Shown here: in pieces, positions 24,528 to 32,192 of the stretch
Layout: each line of letters opens with the position of its first letter
Position numbering within the stretch: the first letter of the stretch is position 1
Assembly: GCA_040880405.1 (NCBI GenBank)
Contig: JBBDIM010000032.1
Coordinates: forward strand, 1-46,279
DNA: 46,279 bases
Direction: 5' to 3'
Source: JBBDIM01 sp040880405
GTDB lineage: Bacteria > Planctomycetota > Planctomycetia > Pirellulales > Pirellulaceae
Position numbers and translations under genes: made by a program
The notes under the pieces: model-generated
Told to the model about the DNA's origin: nothing
The model's database searches: none
What the model saw: only the letters and a program-made list of their open reading frames with translations

Positions 24528-24766
24528 GTGAACTCGCAGGGGATGAGTCCCCTTACTTTCCATCTCAGAAGACGAAGCCTCTGGCACCCAGGTTCCCACT
24601 TGGGACTTATCCCCTTTCCGCGATACCGGCCAACGGCGGATCCATTTTCAGGCCGCGATACGCGCTTCCACGTGGCGAGGGGGATAAGTCCAATTACGGG
24701 GACCGCGGCCTTGGGTTCTTTGCCGCCGACTCCTTGTAATCGGACTCATCCCCTGCGAGGTCACCC
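24528..24766. repeat. Composite palindromic element, copy 1 (two hairpins head to head)
   Basis: Two hairpins with GGGGAT/ATCCCC ends face each other: GGGGATGAGTCC (24539-24550) with GGGACTTATCCCC (24602-24614), and GGGGATAAGTCC (from 24680) with GGACTCATCCCC (to 24754). The outermost sequence is also inverted (GTGAACTCGCA before, TGCGAGGTCAC after), so the whole 239 nt is one large interrupted palindrome. A second copy with the same layout lies at 43061-43300. No reading frame of note lies within. It resembles the BIME arrangement of paired REP sequences. Confidence 0.75.
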
Positions 24767-24767
24767 G

Positions 24768-26054
24768 TTATCCGAGCGGCTGCGTCAAGATTTCCGGTAG
24801 GTCCACCGCTTCCGGTTGTTGGCCGGTGCGGGTGGCTTGTTCGCAGAGGATGGCGGAGGCGACCAGCGCCTCGGCCGTTTCGCGGGAGCGGTCGGCGATG
24901 TTGTTGATTTCCCAGCGGTCGTCTGGCTTGACGAATAGTTCTGGCGGGATGGTTTGTAGGTCCACCGTGGCTGGGTCGCCAGCGGCTGGGTCGACCCGCT
25001 CCGCCACATCGGCCGACAAATGAAATCGGCCGCTCCAGGCTGGGGTGCGGAAGTAGCGCTGCGAGTCGAGGCCGGAGAGGATCCAGGGCCGGGAAGGCGC
25101 GTCGTCGAAGTCGAGGATTCGGCTTCGCGGCGTCGCACTCCCCTCCCCTTCACTCGGCGGGAGCATCCAGCGGAGGATTGCGCTCGGGAGGTCTTCCAGG
25201 CCGACCATTCCCTGCACCCTGGTCAGGCCGCTTTTCCCCTCGGGCCAGCGGACCAACAGAGGGACATGCACACTATCGCAGTAGAGCCGAGGCGGTGCTT
25301 CGTCTCCGCGGCCGACTTGGCCATGTAGCCCCAAGGGGAAGCCGCCACTGGATGTGAGCACCACCAGCGGTTGAACCTCCGGGGGGAGTTCCGCGATGGT
25401 GGTCAGCAGTTCGGCCAGCAGTAGGTCGAGCACCAACACCTGCCCGGCGTAGGCCTGGGTGATGCCGAGGATTCGGTCGGGGTCGAGCGGGCGGTTCTCT
25501 CGTTCGAACGGTTTCTCGACCATCGCGGGGGGTGGCGGGTCCTCTTCGTCGGCGAAGCTGGCGCGGTATTCGTAGGGGGCGTCCCACAAACCTTGCATCC
25601 CCCGGGCATGGGCCCACACCACTTCCTCGGCCGCCGGTTCCGCCAGCCAGTCCAACAGCACGGCGAACATCCGGGCCAGCTCGGTCTCCTCGCCCGACTC
25701 CGCCTCTTGCGGTGGATACGGGGGCAACAGCTCGACCGACGAGAGATCCGCCTCGCCGCGCAGCGGGGCCAGTTTTGGTTCGTCGGAAAGGAGGTGGACC
25801 GGGATTTCTTGAGCGGCCAATTGAGCGGCGAAGGTTGGACTGGTGGCGGTGCCGCTGGTCGCGAGCGGATGGCGTCCGTGGAAGATCGCCTGGTACAGGG
25901 CCAGCGGGTCAGGGGCTTCGCTATAGCATTGCTGGAACAGCACTGACTGGCAGGCCCATTGGTTCAGGGCGGGGGTTTCTAGCCAAGTATTCCCATAGGG
26001 GCCCAAGTAGCCCGCCCCAAATCCATCAATCACCAATACCAGCGCGCGTCGCAA
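24768..26054 (-). CDS. Sulfatase/alkaline-phosphatase-superfamily protein, catalytic residues missing
   Basis: The start TTG at 26054 has GGAAGG 9 nt upstream and yields MRRALVLVIDGFGAGYLGPY (428 residues); a TTG at 26099 is an alternative. The fold is that of sulfatases: the first strand with V-I-D, Y-G-N, T-P-A-L-N, and later S-V-H-V-P-L-L-V-R-W-P. The C-x-P-x-R nucleophile motif is replaced by P-L-A-L-Y just before F-H-G-R-H-P. The metal motif T-S-D-H-G is T-S-S-G-G, and the second Asp of the N-terminal D-D is Gly. It is probably not an active sulfatase. It is the last gene of a polysaccharide operon, 30 nt or more after the glycosyltransferase. A binding or regulatory role is possible. 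Confidence 0.8.
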   Translation of the reverse strand: MRRALVLVIDGFGAGYLGPYGNTWLETPALNQWACQSVLFQQCYSEAPDPLALYQAIFHGRHPLATSGTATSPTFAAQLAAQEIPVHLLSDEPKLAPLRGEADLSSVELLPPYPPQEAESGEETELARMFAVLLDWLAEPAAEEVVWAHARGMQGLWDAPYEYRASFADEEDPPPPAMVEKPFERENRPLDPDRILGITQAYAGQVLVLDLLLAELLTTIAELPPEVQPLVVLTSSGGFPLGLHGQVGRGDEAPPRLYCDSVHVPLLVRWPEGKSGLTRVQGMVGLEDLPSAILRWMLPPSEGEGSATPRSRILDFDDAPSRPWILSGLDSQRYFRTPAWSGRFHLSADVAERVDPAAGDPATVDLQTIPPELFVKPDDRWEINNIADRSRETAEALVASAILCEQATRTGQQPEAVDLPEILTQPLG

Positions 26055-26129
26055 ACCGTGTTGCCTTCCCGAAAAGCATGTTGTGCCCCTATTGGGCAAA
26101 CCAAACCCTTCGAGTATAGAACCTCCGCC

Positions 26130-26918
26130 CTATTTGGAGAAGTGAGCCCCACGCGGCGCGGTGGCCCATTCTCGCCATACCAATCGCGGGAAGACGACCG
26201 CGTCGTGGGCGTACCGTTTGGCCAGACGTTTCGGATCGACCAGGATACGGTGCAGCCATTCCAGCCCGGTTTGCTGCATCCAGCGGGGTGCCCTCGCCTT
26301 TTCGCCCGCGAGGAAATCGATCGTCGCTCCGACACACAAAGCCGCGTTGGCTTCGATTTTGTCGCGATGACGGTGGACCCACAGTTCCTGCTTGGGGGCG
26401 CCCAGGCCGACTACCAGAAGCTGTGGCTGGGTCTCGGCAATCCGCTCTAAAATCCGTAGGTTCTCCGCTTCGTCATGCTCGAAGCCCATTGGAGGGCTGT
26501 AGGTGCCGACGACCATCACCCCCGGCCACTTCGCGTGGATGCTCTCGGCCGCTCGTTTGGCGACCCCGGGGGCTGCGCCCAGCAGAAAGGTCCGCAGCGG
26601 CTGGCCTCCGGTGGCGGCGCTAAACAGCGCCGGCACCAAGTCCGAGCCGGTCACCCTTTCCGGCAGCGGCTTGCCCAGCATCTTGGCGGCCCACACCACC
26701 GGCCAGCCATCGGCCAGCACGAGCGAGGCGTCGGCATAGGCATCCCGCAGACCGGCGTTATGCTGCAAGAGGACGGTGTGATCGACATTGGGAGTCACCA
26801 CAAACCGCACCGCGCCTGTGCGGGGCGTGTTGGTCCACTGGATCACCTGCTCGACCGCTTCCGACATCCGGAGCGAATCGATCTCAACCCCGAACAGTTG
26901 AACGCGTTTGGTACTCAT
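26130..26918 (-). CDS. WecG/TagA/CpsF-family glycosyltransferase
   Basis: A 262-residue glycosyltransferase of family GT26. It typically transfers N-acetylmannosaminuronic acid or a similar sugar from a nucleotide donor to a lipid-linked intermediate at the inner face of the membrane. Family motifs are V-V-T-P-N-V-D-H, then D-G-W-P-V-V-W (the D-G-x-P/G-V motif), R-V-T-G-S-D-L-V and G-L-G-A-P-K-Q-E-L-W. The C-terminal R-A-P-R-W-M-Q-Q-T-G-L-E-W-L-H-R is also typical. It lies 9 nt after the O-antigen ligase-like gene and before the sulfatase-like gene, so the three form an operon for surface or exopolysaccharide. Confidence 0.94.
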   Translation of the reverse strand: MSTKRVQLFGVEIDSLRMSEAVEQVIQWTNTPRTGAVRFVVTPNVDHTVLLQHNAGLRDAYADASLVLADGWPVVWAAKMLGKPLPERVTGSDLVPALFSAATGGQPLRTFLLGAAPGVAKRAAESIHAKWPGVMVVGTYSPPMGFEHDEAENLRILERIAETQPQLLVVGLGAPKQELWVHRHRDKIEANAALCVGATIDFLAGEKARAPRWMQQTGLEWLHRILVDPKRLAKRYAHDAVVFPRLVWREWATAPRGAHFSK

Positions 26919-26927
26919 AATCTTTGG

Positions 26928-28337
26928 CTATCCGGTGGAAGGTTGAAAGGGTGCTCGACGAGCCGCGTGCGGCACACGCTGGGCAGTGGGTTGGGTGGCG
27001 GCCATCACCTTAAAATCGTACGCGAGCGCGACACTCATTCCGGCGATGAAGAACACCAACAGATGATCGATGGGCGTGAACGTGATTTCATGCCCCACCA
27101 TCTGGCAAGCGATGATCAGCAGCACCCCCACACCCAAAGTCCCCACATGCCGGGCCCACGGCTCCGCGGCCCGCCGAGCCAAGCGCCAAGTAGTGAGTCC
27201 CCACCAGGCGTACATTGCCATAAACGGAATAAATCCCAATAGGCCGAGATCGGTCAGGATGCTGAGGTACGTGTTGTGGTGGTCGTAAGCGCGGATCGAT
27301 TCCAGCAGCAAATCGACGTTGCGATCCGACAGATACGGCAGCTTCTCTTTTTTGAATTGGCTGAAGCCATGCCCGGTGAGGGGCTTATCGTAAAACATTT
27401 GCAGCGAGACATAGGTGAAGCTGGCGCGCATGTCGACCGAGCGGCGGGTATCGGTCACGGTCCCTTCTCGCTGAAGTCCCAGGATCGAATCCATCTTATA
27501 GATCACCCCGGAGACGCCGACGAGCACCATCCCCGCGATCACCACACTCCGGGCCCGGCCGGTCATCGTCAGGAAGACCATCGCCAGCAAACTCAACCCA
27601 CCACCCAGCCACACGGTCCGGGTCTTCGTGAAGAAGATCGCCGCGAAAAACAGCGGCAACAGCGAGAACACCAACCACCGAGACTGCGGCGGCAGGCGCA
27701 ACGCCAACAGCCACACACAGAGCATCGTCCCGCAGACATACACCCCATAGCTCACCGACTGCACCATCGGCCCCCGGGCCCTACCAAAGTGCAGGCCCAG
27801 CTCTGGATCGGCGATGTACCGAGGAAAGACCAAGCCATACTGCCCGGTCCCTTCCAGGATGCCAATGATTGCCAGATACACCCCAAAGGCGACCATTCCG
27901 CCGAGCATCCAGTTGGTCTGCCGCTCATCATAGCGCAGGTTCCGAGCCACTATATAGATCGCCAGCGGAATCAAATATCCATTGATTAAATGCTGCACCA
28001 CCGGAACCTGTCCCGGTTCGGCGGCCCGCCAATCATGCATAAAGGTATTCGCTATCAACACCCCGAAGAACAGGGCCATGATCGTATCGATCGTCATCCA
28101 AGGCCGAATCTCCAGTTTTCCCAGCTTCCACTGCAAGACAAACGCAGCGAGCAGCCCAACCAAAGCAAGTCGATCGAGCGAGAGATTAATCCCCAGCTTG
28201 AAGGTCATAAAAAAGACCCCAAACACCGAGGTCGCCACCAACACCGCGACACACCCCAGCAGCAGACTGCCGCGCAAGGCGAGCAGCAGCCCCCAAACGA
28301 GCCCCACTCCCACGAATATGGCAACAATCGCTTCCAT
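26928..28337 (-). CDS. O-antigen ligase/Wzy-type polymerase family membrane protein
   Basis: A polytopic membrane protein of about 469 residues. The ATG at 28337 (MEAIVAIFVGVGLVWGLLLA) with GGTAGG just upstream is preferred over a TTG at 28361. Ten or more hydrophobic segments are visible. The large extracytoplasmic loop lies between residues about 300 and 370 and carries the family's conserved H-N-T-Y-L-S-I-L-T-D-L-G-L-L-G-F segment (Wzy_C). Such enzymes join or polymerise lipid-linked glycans at the outer face of the membrane. First gene of the three-gene polysaccharide operon; the PD-(D/E)XK gene is divergent from it. Confidence 0.92.
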   Translation of the reverse strand: MEAIVAIFVGVGLVWGLLLALRGSLLLGCVAVLVATSVFGVFFMTFKLGINLSLDRLALVGLLAAFVLQWKLGKLEIRPWMTIDTIMALFFGVLIANTFMHDWRAAEPGQVPVVQHLINGYLIPLAIYIVARNLRYDERQTNWMLGGMVAFGVYLAIIGILEGTGQYGLVFPRYIADPELGLHFGRARGPMVQSVSYGVYVCGTMLCVWLLALRLPPQSRWLVFSLLPLFFAAIFFTKTRTVWLGGGLSLLAMVFLTMTGRARSVVIAGMVLVGVSGVIYKMDSILGLQREGTVTDTRRSVDMRASFTYVSLQMFYDKPLTGHGFSQFKKEKLPYLSDRNVDLLLESIRAYDHHNTYLSILTDLGLLGFIPFMAMYAWWGLTTWRLARRAAEPWARHVGTLGVGVLLIIACQMVGHEITFTPIDHLLVFFIAGMSVALAYDFKVMAATQPTAQRVPHAARRAPFQPSTG

Positions 28338-28597
28338 CAACCTACCCAGAGCCAAACCCAAACGGAAAGCGCAGACCGCCCCCCTCAGGTAAAGGATAGG
28401 TCATGGGTAGCCGGCCATGGGCGGATTTTTGGGGTGGGGTGAGAATGGTTGGTGGGATTGTGGGGATTGGAACAAGAAGGATCACCTTCCGAGCTCGTAG
28501 TCCAGATGGACGATCATTGGTTGCAATGGCTTCTGCGATATGCGAAGTTTGACGTGTTCTGATTTCGCTACCAATGGACACGAAGTGCGATCGCAGT

Positions 28598-29533
28598 ATG
28601 AATCTTTTCTCGAATCTGTTTCGTTGGGCTCATCGCCAAAATGAAAACTTTTTAACAGAATCATTTTCGTACGTGGTCGACTACCTTTTGATTCATGAGC
28701 CCGAGGCCGGAATTGGCGTTCTGACATGGCTTTGCTTTGGGGATACGACTAGCGAAGGCTTTGATGGCGAAGTGCCGGATATTTCCCTCCAATATCGAGA
28801 TGACCAGGGGATTCCTGACATCAAGGTCGAAACAACGTCTGTATTGGCGCTCGTCGAGGTGAAGAAAGGGAGCGGGCTAGGACACCTTCAACTGGAGAGA
28901 TATCGCAGCATTCTTGCTTCGAGCTTGCATCCCACTAAGAAGCTGGTGCTACTGACGATGCACCCCATCGAGTTCAACCAGTCCGCTGAACGTCCAGATC
29001 GGCAGTTGACGTGGCACGATGTGAGCGAATGGTTCCGCCATTGTCCCGACCTTTCAGACCCAGTGGCCAATTTTTTGGTTCAGCAGTTTATCGAATTTCT
29101 GGAGCAGCAGCGTATGTCGGTACAACGCGTCGAGAAGGAATACCTCAGTGGCATGGAAGCTTATGTGCGATTGGTGACGATGATTGACTTGGCACTTACC
29201 ATCGCCGAAATCCCGAAGTACAAACGCCCACGTAATGGCAAAGGCTACTGGGTTTTCTATGTCGGCAGCACCACTACTCGTGACTACTGCATACGTTTCT
29301 ATTTCAAGCGGCCCGGTGAGCTAAGATTCGAGTTTCACGGCAAGTCACCCAATCGCAAACCATTTGAGTTCGGCAGCTTATGGAAAAGTGGCGGACAACG
29401 GCTTCATCGAATTATGGAACTAGATAGCGAATTTTTCGAAGCAGACGCGCAGCAACAACTGAGGAAGCTTACGGAGTTCCTCCGATCGTCCCATGCCGAG
29501 GCGGAGCAGCTTGCCTTGCCAGAGCAGAAATGA
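28598..29533 (+). CDS. PD-(D/E)XK nuclease superfamily protein (PDDEXK_4-like)
   Basis: About 311 residues from ATG 28598 (an in-frame ATG at 28574 is possible; neither has a clear ribosome binding site). The N-terminus N-E-N-F-L-T-E-S-F resembles the start of PDDEXK_4 proteins. The nuclease core is P73-D74, then twelve residues to E87-V-K89 (A-L-V-E-V-K-K-G), followed by Q-L-E-R-Y, the helix that usually completes the site. The C-terminal half has a beta-rich segment (Y-W-V-F-Y-V-G) of unknown role. Probably a DNA nuclease or repair/defence protein; no methyltransferase is next to it. It stands at the left edge of the accessory island and is AT-richer than the operon beside it. Confidence 0.78.
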   Translation: MNLFSNLFRWAHRQNENFLTESFSYVVDYLLIHEPEAGIGVLTWLCFGDTTSEGFDGEVPDISLQYRDDQGIPDIKVETTSVLALVEVKKGSGLGHLQLERYRSILASSLHPTKKLVLLTMHPIEFNQSAERPDRQLTWHDVSEWFRHCPDLSDPVANFLVQQFIEFLEQQRMSVQRVEKEYLSGMEAYVRLVTMIDLALTIAEIPKYKRPRNGKGYWVFYVGSTTTRDYCIRFYFKRPGELRFEFHGKSPNRKPFEFGSLWKSGGQRLHRIMELDSEFFEADAQQQLRKLTEFLRSSHAEAEQLALPEQK

Positions 29534-29663
29534 CATGTCTCTGCCTTCGACTCTGCTCATTCCGCTCACCGGGCAAGTCGCCCGTGGCACCGGCGAGAGG
29601 ATATTTCACCGGCGAAAGATCATCACGCGAACATCCCGCGTCTCGCCAATGCCCCCCAGAACC

Positions 29664-29685
29664 GCCGACGTCCCCGTCGGCATTT
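29664..29685 (+). terminator. Hairpin with short T-run downstream of the PD-(D/E)XK gene
   Basis: GCCGACG (29664-29670) pairs perfectly with CGTCGGC (29675-29681) around TCCC, followed by ATTTTC. It is a plausible terminator about 130 nt after the stop at 29533. Confidence 0.55.
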
Positions 29686-29792
29686 TCAACGTTCGATGCG
29701 AGTAGGGAAGGTTTTCCAGGGATTCGCGTTCCGCTTGATTTGCCAAGTTGAGCGGCCTAGGATGAACCAGAGATAAGTGATTGTTTTCTGGA

Positions 29793-30013
29793 GGCTTGCA
29801 CCATGTCGATCGATGGAGTCATTCGCAACGGGACCGTGGTTCCCGATCATCCGCTGTCACTCCCTGAGGGGACCCGCGTTCGCATTGAAATCGCAGCGTC
29901 TGAAAAACCTCAAACGCCCCCGCATCGCCAAGGGGGATGGTGGCAGGGCCAAGTCCAGATCGCCCCCGATTTTGATGACCTGCCGGACGACATTGCCGGG
30001 GCGTTTGGCGTGA
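29793..30013 (+). repeat. 221-nt perfect direct repeat, copy 1
   Basis: This stretch is identical, base for base, to 31754-31974. It covers the end of the ribosome binding site region and nearly all of the antitoxin gene. Upstream flanks are related but clearly diverged (both contain GCGGCCTA about 40-50 nt before), and downstream flanks are different. Confidence 0.95.
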
Positions 30014-30021
30014 TGCAATGA
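29803..30021 (+). CDS. Antitoxin-like protein (AF2212/DUF104-like), copy 1
   Basis: A 72-residue protein whose N-terminal 32 residues have the pattern of AF2212-like antitoxins of VapBC-type systems (G-V-I-R-N-G-T-V-V-P, then L-P-E-G-T-R-V-R-I-E-I). The tail has G-G-W-W-Q-G and an acidic D-F-D-D-L-P-D-D, the sort of region that wraps a PIN toxin. TGGAGG lies about 9 nt before the ATG. The stop overlaps an ATG (ATGA) where the toxin gene should begin, but the toxin frame is lost after three codons. It is identical to the copy at 31764 for its first 70 residues. It may still bind toxins encoded elsewhere; function is inferred. Confidence 0.8.
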   Translation: MSIDGVIRNGTVVPDHPLSLPEGTRVRIEIAASEKPQTPPHRQGGWWQGQVQIAPDFDDLPDDIAGAFGVMQ

Positions 30022-30065
30022 GGTTGAGTGGAGACTTCGCCAGCCCGCCATCGCCGGCCCCATAA
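30018..30065 (+). pseudogene. Remnant start of a PIN-type toxin gene
   Basis: An ATG overlapping the antitoxin stop begins M-R-L, the usual first residues of VapC toxins. It then reads S-G-D-F-A-S-P and stops at 30063-30065. Compared with the second copy (M-K-L-L-I-D-T-H-D-F-M), sequence similarity ends after the third codon. It is read as a deletion of the toxin gene. Confidence 0.4.
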
Positions 30066-30082
30066 CCGCAGCAAACAGATTC

Positions 30083-30226
30083 AACCACGAATCACACGAA
30101 TGACACGAAACCCCCCGGCAATTCCTCCCAACTCAGCCAAATAACCCGAGTTCAGCAAAGGTACCGCAGGCGAGAACGGCCCGGCTCCTCGGCTTCTTAT
30201 TCGTGTCATTCGTGTCATTCGTGGTT
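30083..30226. repeat. 27-bp inverted repeat (CCACGAATGAC type) with 90-nt loop
   Basis: The arm 30083-30109 and the arm 30200-30226 are reverse complements at 26 of 27 positions. The arms contain the direct sub-repeat CACGAATGA and end in AACCACGAAT. It is the same type as 24231-24302. It lies between the antitoxin and the end of the esterase gene. Confidence 0.75.
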
Positions 30227-30252
30227 TAAAAAAAGCCCCCGGGTGCGCCCCC

Positions 30253-31101
30253 TTACCGGAACAACATCGGCGCAAACCGGTACAGGCTCCCTTTCCACAC
30301 TTTAAAATCGTGGCGGCCTTGGGGGATTACTTCGTACTGGTGCGGGACGTCGTTTTCTTTGAGCATTTGGTGGACTCCCTCGCTGACGCGGAAGAGCCCG
30401 TCTTGGTCGCCGCAACTGAGGTACAGTAGCCGCAGTTTTTTGGTGGCCTCTGCGTGGTCTTCAATCAAGTCGGCCGGGCGATTGGTGTTGGGGGCGGAGG
30501 AGAATCCGCCGACCCAGGCGAACGTGTCGAGGTTGCTCAGGCCGAAGTTGAGCGACTGCCCGCCCCCCATGGATAGCCCGGCCAGCGCCCTCGCCTCGCG
30601 GTCCGTCTTCACCGCGTAGTTCTTTTCGATGTGGGGAATCAGATCGTCCAGCAAGTCGCGCTCGAACTTCTCGAACGCGGGAGACTGCCGCGGGATCGGG
30701 TCTCTCGCGGTGACCTCGGTCGACGCCCGGCCGTTGGGCAGCACCACAATCATCGGCACCACCTTCCCGTCGGCGTGCAGGTTATCGAGAATCACCTCGG
30801 GCGCACCACCCCGGGTCCATTCGTTCTCATCTCCGCCGATACCATGCAATAGATAGAGCACCGGATAGCTCTGATCCGGACTATACCCAGGGGGTGTATA
30901 GACCTTAGCCTTCCGCTTCGCCCCGACGGTTTGGGAGTCGTACTCAATGGTCTCCACCTTGCCCCGCTCGATCCCCTCGCGGCGGACATCGTACCCTTCC
31001 GGCGGCGCGGTGTAGGTGCCCTCCTGCTCCTCCGCCTGAGCAGCCGCGGATAGAAGCACACAACCCAACAGTGCCAGCAAGCTAAATATAGAACGTCTCA
31101 T
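30253..31101 (-). CDS. Secreted esterase D/feruloyl esterase-like alpha/beta hydrolase
   Basis: A 282-residue exported enzyme. The ATG at 31101 has GCGAGG about 6 nt upstream and is preferred over the GTG at 31104. A signal peptide of about 23 residues ends A-A-A-Q-A-E-E. The hydrolase domain has Y-L-L-H-G-I-G-G at the oxyanion region, the nucleophile in G-L-S-M-G-G-G, an acid probably in S-C-G-D-Q-D, and the His in Q-G-R-H-D-F-K-V-W. It is like the esterase modules of xylanase Z and related feruloyl/acetyl esterases that remove ester groups from plant or algal polysaccharides. It lies between the two antitoxin copies on the opposite strand. Confidence 0.92.
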   Translation of the reverse strand: MRRSIFSLLALLGCVLLSAAAQAEEQEGTYTAPPEGYDVRREGIERGKVETIEYDSQTVGAKRKAKVYTPPGYSPDQSYPVLYLLHGIGGDENEWTRGGAPEVILDNLHADGKVVPMIVVLPNGRASTEVTARDPIPRQSPAFEKFERDLLDDLIPHIEKNYAVKTDREARALAGLSMGGGQSLNFGLSNLDTFAWVGGFSSAPNTNRPADLIEDHAEATKKLRLLYLSCGDQDGLFRVSEGVHQMLKENDVPHQYEVIPQGRHDFKVWKGSLYRFAPMLFR

Positions 31102-31104
31102 CAC

Positions 31105-31753
31105 AAACCTCGCCTAATAGGTAGAAACCATGAAGAGAGCCACCCGAAGTGGCCGGACTAACCAATGACGGTTTTCCGCGCGCGATCGCGCGTCAGCAAA
31201 CCATCACCTGAGGTACCGCGGCGTCAGGGAGATCGGCAAACCTCATTGCAACCCTGCCCACAGGGTGTGTCAAGCCAATGGTGAGATTTCAACGGCGGGT
31301 GGAAAATTGCACACCCCCAAGCTCCCCCGAAAAACGGCTTCCCAACTCTGGGGAGAAGGCCCGAGCCAACCAGAACGCCGCGCACACCGCCCCGGCCTCT
31401 GCGCTCTCAGCGCCTCTGCGTTTCCTGCCCTTAGCCGCTTGGAAGTCGCACGAGTGGCCAGCGGGTTCAAGTGTCATGACGGGTGTTTCTCGTGAAAAGC
31501 CCACCGGCGACGCCTCGGCAAAACGGAGCGATCGAAAAGCCGGATGGCCCCGCAATTGACCTCGTGCGATAATGAGTTTCAGGCATTTCGAGGGCGTGGC
31601 TTCGGTAGTTGCTCAAGATGGCAAATTGAAGCAGCGGCAGGATGCTAGGGGCAGATCAGGGTAGAGTGGCCGATAGTGCCAACCCGCCGTTCCTCTTGAT
31701 ATGCCAAGTGGCGCGGCCTACGATAAAAGTTGACAGCGGTTTTTTCCTGGGAG
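31105..31753. other. Intergenic region without recognised gene
   Basis: Several short frames overlap here on both strands, but none has a ribosome binding site or family-like sequence. A CGCGCGATCGCGCG self-complementary stretch lies near 31178-31191, and a half copy of the CAGAGGCGC-type repeat near 31396-31425. Nothing else was recognised. Confidence 0.5.
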
Positions 31754-31974
31754 GGCTTGCACCATGTCGATCGATGGAGTCATTCGCAACGGGACCGTGG
31801 TTCCCGATCATCCGCTGTCACTCCCTGAGGGGACCCGCGTTCGCATTGAAATCGCAGCGTCTGAAAAACCTCAAACGCCCCCGCATCGCCAAGGGGGATG
31901 GTGGCAGGGCCAAGTCCAGATCGCCCCCGATTTTGATGACCTGCCGGACGACATTGCCGGGGCGTTTGGCGTGA
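31754..31974 (+). repeat. 221-nt perfect direct repeat, copy 2
   Basis: Identical to 29793-30013, at a distance of 1961 nt in the same orientation. Identity ends at codon 70 of the antitoxin gene. Perfect identity inside diverged flanks points to recent gene conversion or duplication. Confidence 0.95.
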
Positions 31975-31985
31975 ATGAGCAATGA
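31764..31985 (+). CDS. Antitoxin-like protein (AF2212/DUF104-like), copy 2
   Basis: A 73-residue protein identical to the copy at 29803 up to residue 70; its last residues are N-E-Q instead of M-Q. GGGAGGG lies about 8 nt before the ATG. It has the same antitoxin-type N-terminus (L-P-E-G-T-R-V-R) and acidic tail. Its stop codon overlaps the ATG of a truncated PIN toxin start (ATGA), the standard coupling in VapBC operons. The toxin is dead, so this copy is either an orphan antitoxin or a decaying gene. Confidence 0.8.
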   Translation: MSIDGVIRNGTVVPDHPLSLPEGTRVRIEIAASEKPQTPPHRQGGWWQGQVQIAPDFDDLPDDIAGAFGVNEQ

Positions 31986-32017
31986 AGTTGCTGATCGACA
32001 CGCACGACTTCATGTGA
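31982..32017 (+). pseudogene. Truncated PIN-domain (VapC-like) toxin start
   Basis: Starting at the ATG that overlaps the antitoxin stop, the frame reads M-K-L-L-I-D-T-H-D-F-M and then TGA at 32015-32017. This is the canonical first strand of PIN toxins (M-K-L-L-L-D-T-H), including the first metal-binding Asp. A Trp (TGG) usually follows F-L/M, so a TGG to TGA change may have caused the stop. The sequence beyond it no longer resembles a PIN domain, so the rest is deleted. Confidence 0.6.
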
Positions 32018-32192
32018 CAATTCCACCCGTCCGTGCTTAGCACTCCTACTTTTTCTGCCGAAAAGTGTCGGTCTGGTGCTATGACTTCGTGCTCTTCTCG
32101 CTAAAATTTGCTATCTCAAGGACCAAACGTGTCCGACACACCGGAAAGATAAATAATCTGGTGTTTTTGTCCACCCCTCGCACACAAAATCT

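Larger units (their letters stand above)
23809..24767. other. Repeat-rich intergenic region
   Basis: No credible gene is present. The region carries several palindromic repeats one after another: an ACGCAGAGACGCC-type pair at 23903-23976; a small CACTGGCA/TGCCAGTG hairpin at 24081-24099; a CCGTGGTT-type pair at 24231-24302, with a related half copy near 24165-24190; and a composite palindrome at 24528-24766. Such stacking suggests a landing site for non-autonomous elements. Confidence 0.65.

Noticed and set aside
24410..24739. 109-codon plus-strand frame in the repeat-rich spacer
   Set aside because: It is made of the composite palindrome and has no ribosome binding site or domain.
24231..30226. 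CRISPR-like short repeats (ATCCGTG, CACGAATGA)
   Set aside because: Only two inverted arms per site, no regular spacers and no cas genes; they are palindromic dispersed elements.
31642..31974. 110-codon frame overlapping the second antitoxin gene
   Set aside because: Out-of-frame reading of the antitoxin gene; the same shadow occurs at the first copy.
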